Positions 29,157-38,089 of a stretch of DNA of 64,000 bases are shown here, piece after piece. The notes beneath the pieces were generated by a model. It was not told where the DNA came from. It was given only the letters and a program-made list of their open reading frames with translations, and searched no databases. Position 1 is the stretch's first letter; the number at the start of each line of letters is the position of its first letter. The translations under genes were made by a program, and so were the position numbers. The stretch comes from Cognatundibacterium squillarum (GTDB lineage: Bacteria > Pseudomonadota > Gammaproteobacteria > Burkholderiales > Burkholderiaceae_D). The DNA lies in assembly GCF_014652435.1 (NCBI RefSeq), contig NZ_BMYU01000006.1, positions 62,001 through 126,000 on the forward strand. Direction: 5' to 3'.

Positions 29157-30509
29157 ATGGCAGATTTCTTACGTGCGCAGACGGTGATTCTGATTGAAGA
29201 TGATTTCAGTATCCGGCTGGCGATGACACAAACACTGGAGCTGGCGGATTTTCGCGTGGCGGCTTATGAATCCGCAGAGCTGGCTTTACCGGCCATTCAG
29301 GCGGGTGAAGCGGCCATGGTGATTACCGATGTGCGTTTACCCGGTATGTCCGGACTGACGCTGCTGGCGCAACTGACGCGCAGCGATCCGGATTTACCGG
29401 TGATAATGATTACCGGTCATGGCGATGTGAGTATGGCGGTGCAGGCGATGCGCGACGGTGCTTACGATTTTCTGGAAAAGCCGTTTGCGGCTGAACGTTT
29501 GCTGGAAACCTGTCAGCGCGCGCTGGAGAAACGGCGGCTGGTACTGGATAACCGCCGCCTGCGCCAGACGCTGGCGTTGCATCCGGATACACCGCAACTG
29601 ATCGGTGACAGCGCACCGATGCTGAAACTGAAAGAACGCATACGCCATATCGGCCCCGTGCCGGTGGATGTGCTGATCCACGGTGCAACCGGCACCGGTA
29701 AGGAAGTCGTCGCGCGCCATTTGCATGATGCCAGTGGCAGGGCGGGGCCGTTTGTCGCGGTGAACTGCGGTGCATTGCCGGAAACCGTGTTCGAAAGCGA
29801 AATGTTCGGTCACGAAGCGGGCGCTTTCACCGGCGCGGGGAAGCGCCGTATCGGTAAGCTGGAGCATGCTTCCGGCGGTACTTTGTTTCTGGATGAAATC
29901 GAAAGTATGCCGCTGGCCTTGCAAGTGAAGCTGTTGCGCGCATTGCAGGAAAGGCAGATTGAAAGGCTGGGCGGCAATCAGCTGATACCGCTGGATTTGC
30001 GCGTGGTGGCTGCCACCAAGACCGATTTGCTGGCCTTATCGCAGCGTCAGCAATTCCGTGAAGATTTGTATTTCCGGCTGGCCGTGGTGCAACTGCTATT
30101 ACCGGCACTGCAGGATCGCCGTGATGATATTCCATTGCTGCTGCAACACTTCACTGCGCAGGCAGCGCAGCGTTTCGGTTTGCCGGTTCCTGCATGGAGT
30201 CCGCAGCAAATGCAGCAATGGCAGTTGCGCGAATGGCCGGGCAATGTGCGTGAGCTGAAAAACTTTGCGCATCAGCTGACTTTATCCATGACGCAGGATG
30301 ATGCAACGGCGGCGCAGACTGAACCGGAAATCGCCGATCACAGCTTCAGTCTGCCGCGCAAAGTAGAGCAGTTTGAAGCGGATCTGATTGCCGCCGCGCT
30401 GAAAGCGCATCAGGGGCAGGTGGCGGCTGCGGCGCAGACACTGGGGGTGCCGCGCAAAACCCTGTACGACAAATTGCGCAAGTATCAGTTAATGGCGGCG
30501 GAATCCTGA
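29157..30509 (+). CDS. DctD-like sigma-54-dependent response regulator
   Basis: 450 residues, NtrC/DctD architecture: receiver with acidic pocket IEDD and phospho-acceptor Asp58 in [14 protein letters not shown]+ with Walker [15 protein letters not shown] (222-227), Walker [13 protein letters not shown]-terminal Fis-type helix-turn-helix [22 protein letters not shown]. It starts at ATG 29157, five bases after the kinase stop, after CGGAG. As partner of the kinase it probably activates the sigma-54 promoter at 24583, closing a self-contained circuit; this is inferred from layout. Confidence 0.9.
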   Translation: MADFLRAQTVILIEDDFSIRLAMTQTLELADFRVAAYESAELALPAIQAGEAAMVITDVRLPGMSGLTLLAQLTRSDPDLPVIMITGHGDVSMAVQAMRDGAYDFLEKPFAAERLLETCQRALEKRRLVLDNRRLRQTLALHPDTPQLIGDSAPMLKLKERIRHIGPVPVDVLIHGATGTGKEVVARHLHDASGRAGPFVAVNCGALPETVFESEMFGHEAGAFTGAGKRRIGKLEHASGGTLFLDEIESMPLALQVKLLRALQERQIERLGGNQLIPLDLRVVAATKTDLLALSQRQQFREDLYFRLAVVQLLLPALQDRRDDIPLLLQHFTAQAAQRFGLPVPAWSPQQMQQWQLREWPGNVRELKNFAHQLTLSMTQDDATAAQTEPEIADHSFSLPRKVEQFEADLIAAALKAHQGQVAAAAQTLGVPRKTLYDKLRKYQLMAAES

Positions 30510-30601
30510 TCCGGTAATCACGCTGATCGTACGGTCATGCCTGTCAGCCGCCGGAACTACCTGAGCTGTAGTAGCGGCTCCCGGAGCACGATTTTCTGCT
30601 C
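30510..30601. other. Gap after the activator gene, left part
   Basis: No gene seen. GC-rich interrupted complementarity (GCCGCCGGAACTACC with later TAGTAGCGGCTCC) suggests weak RNA structure that may act as the operon end. It leads into the dispersed repeat. Confidence 0.3.
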
Positions 30602-30687
30602 ATTTGCGGAGTTCTGCACAGCGATCTGGCGGTCGTCGGCAGAAAGTCCGGCTCTCCGGAAAAGTGAAATGCGGACTTCTGCACAAT
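30602..30687. repeat. Dispersed intergenic repeat, copy B
   Basis: Second copy of the roughly 85-base element at 18391-18475, in the same orientation and about 78% identical by hand alignment. Here both ends are clear: TGCGGAGTTCTGCACA on the left and TGCGGACTTCTGCACA on the right, with the inverted motif GCAGAAAGTCCG in the middle. It sits between the importer-kinase-activator operon and the convergent S46 peptidase gene. Confidence 0.7.
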
Positions 30688-30835
30688 CCAAAGTATTTCC
30701 GGTGAGCTTTGCTCCAACGTTGACGTTGCAAAAACTTCCGCATTCAGGTCCGCTTCAGGTTCGCACTAAGCAGTGCACCAGCCTCCGCATGAGTATCCGT
30801 AAAACGGTATGCAGACACCGCATGCTGCTGACCAA

Positions 30836-30876
30836 AACAAAACGCCCCCGGCAAGCACCGGGGGCGTTTTGTTGTT
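30836..30876. terminator. Strong terminator between convergent units
   Basis: CAAAACGCCCCCGG / CCGGGGGCGTTTTG is a perfect 14-pair stem with loop CAAGCA, flanked by A-rich and T-rich sequence. It can stop the minus-strand peptidase transcript and any plus-strand read-through. Confidence 0.9.
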
Positions 30877-30915
30877 ACCCGCAGCGGCAGTGCCGCCGGG
30901 GTATCAGGGACACAA

Positions 30916-33078
30916 TTACTGTGCGCCCATTTCTTTCAGCAGACGGTCAGCTTTGTCAACATGTTTCATTTGCCACAGCATGTAGCGCAGATCCACCTGG
31001 ATAGAACGGGTATTCGCTGCATTGAAATCCCAGTCAGAAATGATGGAATCCAGTGTGCCGTCGAATGCCAGACCAATCAGTTCGCCTTTTGCATTCAGCG
31101 CTGCGGAACCGGAGTTACCACCGGTGATATCCAGTGTTGCCAGATACGCCAGCGGAACGGTTTTCAGCTTAGGATCAACGAAGTTACCGAAGTCTTTGGC
31201 TTTGATTGCATCCAGCTGTGCTTTCGGTGCATTGAACTCGCCCTGACCGGTTGCTTTGGCAACCACGCCATTCACGGTGGTGAACGGTGCCCATGCCAGA
31301 CCATCTGCTGTGCCGTGGTCGCGGCCAGCCACTTTACCGAAGGTCACGCGCAGGGTGCTGTTTGCATCCGGATATACCGGCAAGCCTTTGCTGGTCATGA
31401 AAGCGATTTTTGCTTTCATGTAGTTCGCGTAAGCCTGCTGCATTTTGCCGGCTTCTTCTTCCGCTTCGGCTTCACGCTTCAGGCTGCCTTCGTACATCGC
31501 CACAGCGGCTTTGATGAAGCTGTCGTCGCTGTTTTTGAAGTCTTCCGGTTTGGCTTTCAGCCATGCTGTACGCGCTTCGGTGTTACCCAGTTTGCTGCCT
31601 GCATACAGTTTATCAACGGCTGCGCTCAGCTCAGCGTCGGACATACCGGCGCGGATACCCAGTGCTGCATCTACATCGGCGTAGTGCTCAGATGCCGGCT
31701 GCGCTGCATATTTTTTCAGGCTGTGCATCACCAGTGCTTTATCGACGTTTTCAGCGTAAGTACCTTCCACCGATTTAACGCCTGCAGCAAAACGCGGCAG
31801 ATCACGTTCCTGGAAGCCGGCTTTACGCTCTGCATCCGGTTTGGTGCGCTCATTGGCCAGACGGTACAGCGTACGTGCTGTGCCCAGCAGACGCGGGAAA
31901 ATGCCATCAACGTTGACGTCACGTTTTGCTTTTTCCTGACGTTCAGCGATCAGTTTTTCCACTGTCGCCAGGTCCGCTGCGTACTCTTTAGCACGGGCAG
32001 GATTGCTGTTGACCCAGGCTTTCAGCTCTGCGTGTTCTTTGGTTTTGCGAGCCAGGAAATCGCTGTTCGCATAGCTGTCCAGCATACCCTGACGGTTTTT
32101 GTAGTAGTTGTTGATGCCGGCAACCATGCCTGCGTATTTCAGGCGTGCTGCATCATCAGTTTTGGTTTGTTCGCCGATAATCGCCAGACGTTCGCCGGAA
32201 GATTTCACGAAATTCGGATAATCCCAGCTGAATGTGAAGTCCACTTCGGATGGCAGACGGTGACGGTTAGTACGGCCAGGATAGCCCAGTACCATCACGA
32301 AATCGCCTTCTTTCAGACCGTCTTTCGCCAGTTTCAGGTGATGTTTCGGTACGTAAGGGACATTGTCTTTGCTGAAGTCAGCGGCTTTACCATCTTTGCT
32401 GACGTAAGCACGGTAGAAACCGAAGTCACCGGTGTGACGTGGCCACATCCAGTTATCGGTATCGCCACCGAATTTACCCACGCCGGCTGGCGGAGCATAC
32501 ACCAGACGCACGTCGCGGATTTCCATTTGTTTGATCAGGTAGTATTCCAGACCGCCGTAGTACGGATACACGTTGCAGCGATGACCTTCTTCTTTTTCGC
32601 AGGCAGCCACAATCGCTTTCACGTTTTTCTCGATCGCGTCAACGCGCTTTTTACCTTCCAGCGCAGCAGTCGCTTTGTCGATCACTTGCTGAGTCACATT
32701 GCGGACTTCTTTCGTCACGAACACGCGGGAACCCGGCGCAGCAGGGATTTCATCGCCCAGCGTTTTCGCCAGGAAACCGTCAGCCAGATAGTCACGGCCA
32801 GGTTTGGAGTTGTAAGCAACGCTGTTGTATACGCAGTGATGGTTGGTCGCGACCAGGCCTTCAGGGGATACAAACGATGCAGAGCAGCCGCCCAGACTGA
32901 CGATTGCGCCCATCGGGAATTCAGTCAGATTGGTCAGTGCTTTCGGATCCAGTTTCAGGCCGGCAGCTTTGAGTTGCTTCGCAACCTGTGGCAGTTGCTG
33001 CGGCATCCACATCCCCTCGTCCGCCTGTACAGCGGACACTGTGCTCAGCACAGCGAGTGTCAGAAAAGTCTTTTTCAT
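30916..33078 (-). CDS. S46-family dipeptidyl-peptidase (DPP7-like), exported
   Basis: Serine exopeptidase removing dipeptides from peptide N-termini, periplasmic or surface located. 720 residues from ATG 33078; signal peptide MKKTFLTLAVLSTVSAVQA. The chymotrypsin-like triad is split as in S46: His in NHHC (79-82), Asp in GGDTDNW, Ser656 in GGNSGSA. The S1-defining residue after AFD is Gly674; in characterised enzymes Gly gives the DPP7 preference for hydrophobic P1 and Arg the acidic preference of DPP11. An upstream ATG at 33123 would precede the signal peptide with charged residues and is rejected. It is monocistronic, ending at a strong terminator. Confidence 0.92.
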   Translation of the reverse strand: MKKTFLTLAVLSTVSAVQADEGMWMPQQLPQVAKQLKAAGLKLDPKALTNLTEFPMGAIVSLGGCSASFVSPEGLVATNHHCVYNSVAYNSKPGRDYLADGFLAKTLGDEIPAAPGSRVFVTKEVRNVTQQVIDKATAALEGKKRVDAIEKNVKAIVAACEKEEGHRCNVYPYYGGLEYYLIKQMEIRDVRLVYAPPAGVGKFGGDTDNWMWPRHTGDFGFYRAYVSKDGKAADFSKDNVPYVPKHHLKLAKDGLKEGDFVMVLGYPGRTNRHRLPSEVDFTFSWDYPNFVKSSGERLAIIGEQTKTDDAARLKYAGMVAGINNYYKNRQGMLDSYANSDFLARKTKEHAELKAWVNSNPARAKEYAADLATVEKLIAERQEKAKRDVNVDGIFPRLLGTARTLYRLANERTKPDAERKAGFQERDLPRFAAGVKSVEGTYAENVDKALVMHSLKKYAAQPASEHYADVDAALGIRAGMSDAELSAAVDKLYAGSKLGNTEARTAWLKAKPEDFKNSDDSFIKAAVAMYEGSLKREAEAEEEAGKMQQAYANYMKAKIAFMTSKGLPVYPDANSTLRVTFGKVAGRDHGTADGLAWAPFTTVNGVVAKATGQGEFNAPKAQLDAIKAKDFGNFVDPKLKTVPLAYLATLDITGGNSGSAALNAKGELIGLAFDGTLDSIISDWDFNAANTRSIQVDLRYMLWQMKHVDKADRLLKEMGAQ

Positions 33079-33333
33079 TATCGTTCTGGTCAGAAAATTG
33101 ATGGATAGGACAGGCCGCTGCACTCCGGCTGGCAGCCCGGCTGAGTGTCTTAGTATCTGCGCATGACAGAAAAGTTCCGGAAATATGTGAAAACCAGCAA
33201 AGATTCTGTGTTGCTGGAAAAGACGCTGATTGCGCGCGGGCGGGGGCTTGTCAGAAAACGGCGGATAGGGCGGTCAGGGAAAGGCCTTGGCAGAAATCAA
33301 AAAAAGCCGGGGCAGATGGTGTAAACTAAACCG
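33079..33333. other. Divergent promoter region between the S46 peptidase and ypjD-like genes
   Basis: 255 bases without a gene, expected to carry promoters in both directions. I saw no sigma-54 motif and no clear operator. Confidence 0.4.
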
Positions 33334-34143
33334 ATGCTAATTTATCTTTCCTTTCTTGCTGCCGCACTGTATCTGATTGCAGCCGCGCTGCCTTTTCAGC
33401 GTGCTTCACTCTCGGGCTGGATCGCCGGTGCCGGCTGGGTACTGCACGGTATTTCTTTATGGAGCCACGTATTCGCGGGCGATATGCTGCGCGTCGGCTT
33501 CTCGGTTATGTTATCGGCTGCATTATGGATGACAGTCACCGCATACAGCTGGGAAAACCGCGGTTTTCATTTCGGCGGGATCAAATATTTACTGTTGCCA
33601 CCTGCGGCACTGGCGGCCATCACCGGTGGCGTTTTTCCGGGCAATCTGGTTGCGCTTGCAGGTAAGCCGGTGATGTTTCCGTGGCATGTGGCGGTTGCGC
33701 TGATGGCCTACAGCACGCTGACGATTGCGGCTTTCCATGCCGCCATTATGCTGATGCAGGATAAGCATTTGCACCGCCTGCGTGCGCGCAGCCTGAAACC
33801 GTGGATGGCGCATCTGCTGGATCAGTTACCGGCACTGATGACGATGGAAAAAGTCTTGTTCCGCTTGCTTAGCGTCGGTTTTGTATTGCTGAGTCTGACG
33901 GTATTGTCCGGCGTTCTGTTTTCTGAGCAGGTGCTCGGTGTGGTATTCCGCTGGAATCATAAAGTCGTGTTGTCCTTGTTTTCCTGGTTATTGTTCGGCG
34001 TATTGCTGGCCGGACGTCACTGGCAGGGCTGGCGCGGTAAGAAGGTGCTGACCTTTACCTTGTCCGGCTTTATCTTTCTGTTGCTGGCGTATGTCGGCAG
34101 CCATTTTGTACTGGAAGTGATTTTGCACAGGAGCGCAGGATAA
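33334..34143 (+). CDS. CcsA/HemX-like membrane protein (YpjD family)
   Basis: Integral membrane protein of 269 residues with about eight hydrophobic segments, of the cytochrome c assembly protein superfamily. Family hallmarks are WHVAVALMAYSTLTIAAFHA and the C-terminal FRWNHKVVLSLFSWLLFGVLLAGRHWQGWRG. YpjD itself has no proven haem-delivery role, so the function should be left as membrane protein related to CcsA/HemX. It starts at ATG 33334. Stop TAA overlaps the ATG of the next gene by one base. The ypjD-PP0621-pilS-pilR order is common in Burkholderiales. Confidence 0.85.
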   Translation: MLIYLSFLAAALYLIAAALPFQRASLSGWIAGAGWVLHGISLWSHVFAGDMLRVGFSVMLSAALWMTVTAYSWENRGFHFGGIKYLLLPPAALAAITGGVFPGNLVALAGKPVMFPWHVAVALMAYSTLTIAAFHAAIMLMQDKHLHRLRARSLKPWMAHLLDQLPALMTMEKVLFRLLSVGFVLLSLTVLSGVLFSEQVLGVVFRWNHKVVLSLFSWLLFGVLLAGRHWQGWRGKKVLTFTLSGFIFLLLAYVGSHFVLEVILHRSAG

Positions 34144-34400
34144 TGCGTGTTTTATTCTGGCTGGCGCTGATCGTACTGATCTACGCCGCATTGCGTAAAA
34201 AAGCAGCGCAAAAAATGCGTGCAGCACAAGCGGAATATGAAGCGCAGGCGGCCCGCACACCACAGGCTGCACCGGCTGCAGCCGCAGAAAACATGGTGCA
34301 GTGTGCAACTTGTCAGGTGTATTTTCCTGAGTCTGAAGCTGTTGTGAAAAACGGTAAAACCTATTGCAGCCAGGAACACGCCGGCAGCGATCCGGTATGA
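34143..34400 (+). CDS. PP0621-family small protein with CxxC motif
   Basis: 85 residues: an N-terminal hydrophobic anchor (MRVLFWLALIVLIYAAL), an Ala/Gln-rich linker and a C-terminal MVQCATCQVYFPESEAV...YCSQEH segment, where CxxC plus C and H could bind zinc. It matches the PP0621 family, function unknown. It is coupled to both neighbours: TAATG overlap with the ypjD-like gene and ATGA overlap with pilS. The constant link to pilS suggests a helper role at the membrane, but nothing proves it. Confidence 0.8.
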   Translation: MRVLFWLALIVLIYAALRKKAAQKMRAAQAEYEAQAARTPQAAPAAAAENMVQCATCQVYFPESEAVVKNGKTYCSQEHAGSDPV

Positions 34401-36145
34401 ACCTGTTTCAGATCAGCCCGCTGGCGGGCTTTGGCAATCCGACGCCATCCTTCTGGCGCTCGCTGCAAACCTTCAATATCTCGCGGATTATTGTCGCCGC
34501 CTGTCTTTTGCTGTTGCTGAATCTGCGCAGTACACGTGAAGTCTGGCTGCTGACGCATCTGGCCGCGCGCAATATCTGCATTGTTTATCTGATCATCAGT
34601 ATCGGCTACGCCTTACTGAAGTTCTTTCATCAGCGTCATTTTATTGCGCAGTTATTGTCGCAGGTGCTGGTGGACTTATGTGTGATCGCGACCTTGTATG
34701 TGGGGTCTGGCGGTGGTCGCGGCGGGCTGAGTATTTTGTTTTTGTTCCCGCTGGCCGGACTGGCTATTCTTGCCCCGCTGGTACTGTCTCTTTTCTATTG
34801 CGCGCTGGTGACCTTGTTCCTGCTGTCGGATGCTGTTTTGCGGTCATGGGAATGGAATGACGGAACGCTGATTTCGCAGGCGGGCATATTCGGCGCGAGC
34901 TATTTTGCCGTCGCCTGGGTTGTCAGTCGCCTTGCCAGCAACCTGATCAGTCAGGAGCAACTGGCCGAGCAGCGCGGTAACGAACTGGCAATGCAGCAGG
35001 CGATTAACCGTCTGGTGATTGCCGACATGGACGCCGGAATTCTTGTGCTGGATCATTCCGGTCGCGTGTTTGAAATGAATCCGGCAGCAGAAAAAATGCT
35101 GGGCGGTCATCTGACCAAAGACATGGCGGGAATTAAGCTGGCGAATATTGTTGCATTGCGACCGCTGACCGAAGTGCTCAGCGATCTGGTGGAGCGCCAG
35201 CGCGAAAAACGCAGTCGTGTGCCGGATGATGATGTCAGCTTTGTGTCTATCCCGTCTTATGCCGAAGAGTTGCGTCGCATACCCGGTGAGCCAAAAGGCG
35301 AAAGACCGCACTTCATTCATCATCTGAAACTGCGCGTGATTCGCGTTGATGCCGCGGATATTCTGCACTTGTCCGCACCGTCAGCGCATTACACGATTTT
35401 ATTTCTGCAGGATGTATCGGATATTGAAAATCAGGCGCAGCAATTAAAACTCGCCTCAATGGGACGACTGACTGCCAGTATTGCGCACGAGGTCAGAAAT
35501 CCTCTGTCTTCGATTTCTTACGCCGCCTCTCTGCTCAGCGAAGATTTTGATCAGCCGGACTCCGCTCATCCGCAGGCAAGACGCTTATTGCGGATTATTG
35601 ATGATAATGTCGGCCGGCTGAATCAGCTGATTGAAGATATCCTGCGGTTGTCGCGTAAAGCCAAAACCGATATTCAGCCCTATCCTGTATTTCAGGTAGT
35701 GCATGAATGTGTGCAGGATTTTTGCGAGACCCGTCAGATCGAAGCAGCGCGCATCTTGGTGGATGACTCTGTCAGCTTTCATGTCAGCTTTGATCCCGGT
35801 CACTTATTCGAAGTACTGACGAATTTGCTGTCAAATGCTGTGCGCTATGCGAGCGGTAAGCCCGGCAGTATTCGTCTGTATGCAGTGGTGAACCCGTCCG
35901 GCAAGCAGGAACTGCATATTCAGGACGACGGCGCGCCAATCAGTTACGAAGTGCGAGCCCATTTGTTTGAACCGTTTTATACAACCTCGCGTCAGGGAAC
36001 AGGCCTCGGCTTGTATATGGCCCGTGAGTTATGTCTGAATAACCGGTCGCTGCTTGATTACGAATATCGCGTTGAAAGCGGTAACGGAGATCAGACAGAA
36101 GCGACCGGAAGATTTGTGATTAATTTTTCTGAAACAGGAATCTGA
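34397..36145 (+). CDS. pilS: PilS, sensor histidine kinase for pilin expression
   Basis: Membrane kinase of the PilS-PilR system, which senses pilin in the inner membrane and controls pilA transcription. 582 residues: six hydrophobic segments within the first 190 residues, a PAS domain (about 205-330; LVIADMDAGILVLDHSGRVFEMNPAAE), HisKA with His364 in SIAHEVRNPLSSISYAA, and HATPase with NLLSNAVRYA and GTGLGLYMAREL. It starts at ATG 34397 inside the preceding gene's stop. pilR follows after three bases. Confidence 0.94.
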   Translation: MNLFQISPLAGFGNPTPSFWRSLQTFNISRIIVAACLLLLLNLRSTREVWLLTHLAARNICIVYLIISIGYALLKFFHQRHFIAQLLSQVLVDLCVIATLYVGSGGGRGGLSILFLFPLAGLAILAPLVLSLFYCALVTLFLLSDAVLRSWEWNDGTLISQAGIFGASYFAVAWVVSRLASNLISQEQLAEQRGNELAMQQAINRLVIADMDAGILVLDHSGRVFEMNPAAEKMLGGHLTKDMAGIKLANIVALRPLTEVLSDLVERQREKRSRVPDDDVSFVSIPSYAEELRRIPGEPKGERPHFIHHLKLRVIRVDAADILHLSAPSAHYTILFLQDVSDIENQAQQLKLASMGRLTASIAHEVRNPLSSISYAASLLSEDFDQPDSAHPQARRLLRIIDDNVGRLNQLIEDILRLSRKAKTDIQPYPVFQVVHECVQDFCETRQIEAARILVDDSVSFHVSFDPGHLFEVLTNLLSNAVRYASGKPGSIRLYAVVNPSGKQELHIQDDGAPISYEVRAHLFEPFYTTSRQGTGLGLYMARELCLNNRSLLDYEYRVESGNGDQTEATGRFVINFSETGI

Positions 36146-36148
36146 AAC

Positions 36149-37645
36149 ATGGCGACTGCGTGCCCCCGTATTCTGGTGGTTGACGATGAAGCACATCTGC
36201 GCGAATTGCTGGAAATTACGCTGATCAAGATGGGGCTGGACGTTGACAGTGCAGAATCGCTCGGCATCGCCCGGCAATATTTGCAAAAGCAAAGCTATTC
36301 GCTGGTTCTGACCGATATGCGCTTGCCGGATGGTTCAGGCCTGGAGCTGGTTGAAGACATTGCGCAGCACTATAAGAACACGCCGGTTGCGGTGATTACG
36401 GCTTTCGGCAGTGCTGATAATGCCGTGGTGGCACTGAAGGCGGGGGCTTTTGATTACGTATCCAAGCCGGTTGCACTCGATCATTTGCGTAAGCTGGTAC
36501 GTTCTGCTTTAGAAATGCAATCATTGCCGTTACAGTCCGCAACAGCTGCGGCAGAAGCGGTAACCGCCAGTCATGTGACTGCCATGATAGGCAGCTCTTC
36601 CGGTATTCAGCAGGTAAGAGCGCAAATTCGTAAGCTTGCGCGCAGCATGGCACCAGTGATCATTACAGGTGAATCGGGTAGCGGTAAAGAACTTGCAGCG
36701 CGCGAGATCCATCATTGCAGTGCACGAGCACAGCAACCGTTCGTTGCCGTCAACTGCGGTGCAATTCCCGAAACTCTGATGGAAGCAGAATTTTTCGGAT
36801 ACCGCAAAGGCGCATTCACCGGTGCGACAGAAGATCGTGACGGTTTTTTTCAGGCAGCAAACGGCGGCACACTGATGCTGGATGAAGTTGCGGACTTGCC
36901 GCTGGCAATGCAGGTCAAACTGCTGCGTGCAATTCAGGAGCGCCGCGTCAGGAAAATCGGGGCTACGACTGAGGAATCTGTAGATGTCCGGATTATCAGT
37001 GCGACCCATCAGAATCTGGCGCGCTGCGTGGAAGAAGGGCGTTTTCGTCAGGATTTGTTTTATCGCTTAAATGTGATCGAGCTGCATTTGCCACCATTGC
37101 GCGAGCGCCGCGAAGATATTCCGGAACTGTCTGCCGGCTTACTCGGAAAACTGACAGATCATGCCGTGCAGTTATCTGCGTCAGCGATGCAGGCTTTGCA
37201 GAATTATGATTTTCCGGGCAACGTGCGTGAACTGGAAAATATCCTGGAGCGCGCTGTGGCATTTGCTGATCAGGGCGTCATTCAGGTCGATGATCTGATG
37301 TTACGTGGTGGTCGTGTGCCTTCGGAGCAGACGCAGGTCGCAGCGGTCACCGATGTGGTAGCGCCGGTTGTGCCGGTTATCCAGGCAACGGTTCCGACAC
37401 CTGTGAATGCTGCACTGCTGAATGCAATTCCTGCTTTTCATGCACCGGAGCCCGAGGCTGCCGCATTCAGTTTTCCGCCTTTACCTTGTGACTTGCCGCA
37501 ATTTCTCGAAGATGTTGAACGGGAAATGATCCGTCGAGCACTGGCACGAACACGCAATAACCGCACGCAGGCTGCTGAGCTGCTGGGCGTCAGTTTCAGG
37601 CAACTGCGGTATCAGATTCAGAAGCTGAAAATCAACGATGTTTGA
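36149..37645 (+). CDS. pilR: PilR, sigma-54-dependent activator of pilin genes
   Basis: 498 residues. Receiver with Asp56 in LTDMRLPDGSG; AAA+ with Walker A GESGSGKE, GAFTGA in YRKGAFTGATED, Walker B TLMLDEVADL and R-finger region; a long Ala/Pro/Val-rich linker (about 385-440); then a Fis-type helix-turn-helix RNNRTQAAELLGVSFRQLRYQIQKL. Target promoters (pilA) are not in this window. Third GAFTGA activator found here, so sigma-54 control is prominent in this region. Confidence 0.95.
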   Translation: MATACPRILVVDDEAHLRELLEITLIKMGLDVDSAESLGIARQYLQKQSYSLVLTDMRLPDGSGLELVEDIAQHYKNTPVAVITAFGSADNAVVALKAGAFDYVSKPVALDHLRKLVRSALEMQSLPLQSATAAAEAVTASHVTAMIGSSSGIQQVRAQIRKLARSMAPVIITGESGSGKELAAREIHHCSARAQQPFVAVNCGAIPETLMEAEFFGYRKGAFTGATEDRDGFFQAANGGTLMLDEVADLPLAMQVKLLRAIQERRVRKIGATTEESVDVRIISATHQNLARCVEEGRFRQDLFYRLNVIELHLPPLRERREDIPELSAGLLGKLTDHAVQLSASAMQALQNYDFPGNVRELENILERAVAFADQGVIQVDDLMLRGGRVPSEQTQVAAVTDVVAPVVPVIQATVPTPVNAALLNAIPAFHAPEPEAAAFSFPPLPCDLPQFLEDVEREMIRRALARTRNNRTQAAELLGVSFRQLRYQIQKLKINDV

Positions 37646-37856
37646 GGTCTGTTCCTTGCTGCCGGCTAGCTTTTGCTATCGGTCGCACACAGTTTTGCGA
37701 CAGCGTTAAACAACCCTTTTCACATGCCGGGTGTATTGTTGGTACTTACTATCGCGTAAGCGCTCCTTTTTTGACGGCTTGCTAAAGTCAATTCCTCCGG
37801 TAAAAAAAATATACCTGATTTCCGGTGCCTGAAGCGGTTGCACACATCGCTTCGTA
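37646..37856. other. Gap between pilR and nrdA, left part
   Basis: AT-richer non-coding DNA with no credible gene. No strong terminator for pilR was found. Confidence 0.35.
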
Positions 37857-37902
37857 ACACTAGAATTAGCGTCATTCAAATTTTCTGCACTACATATAGT
37901 GT
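37857..37902 (+). promoter_or_regulatory. Two tandem NrdR boxes upstream of nrdA
   Basis: Two 16-base sites resemble the NrdR consensus ACACTATATATAGTGT: GCACTACATATAGTGT (37887-37902, strong) and ACACTAGAATTAGCGT (37857-37872, weaker, about 12 of 16). They start 30 bp apart, the near-three-turn spacing typical of paired NrdR boxes. NrdR would repress nrdAB when dATP is high. The nrdA ATG is 188 bases downstream of the second box. Confidence 0.82.
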
Positions 37903-38089
37903 TTCGTAGTTGCAAGTTGTCTATTCTCGCAAATCAGTCTTTCAGGCGTTTTCTGTTTTAAATATCAGGAATTTTCGCGGCTTTCGGGCCGCGTTTTGCA
38001 GTCTGTAGTACCTAAGCGTTGATCAATTAACCCTTCAGTCCGGTTTTCCGGCTGAAATCCATTCGAATCTGATGAATTCAGGAGGCTCA

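Noticed and set aside
30961-33108. 715-codon open frame antisense to the S46 peptidase
   Set aside because: Striking length, but it is a shadow of strong codon bias on the other strand; the translation is Phe/Cys/His-rich with no family resemblance.
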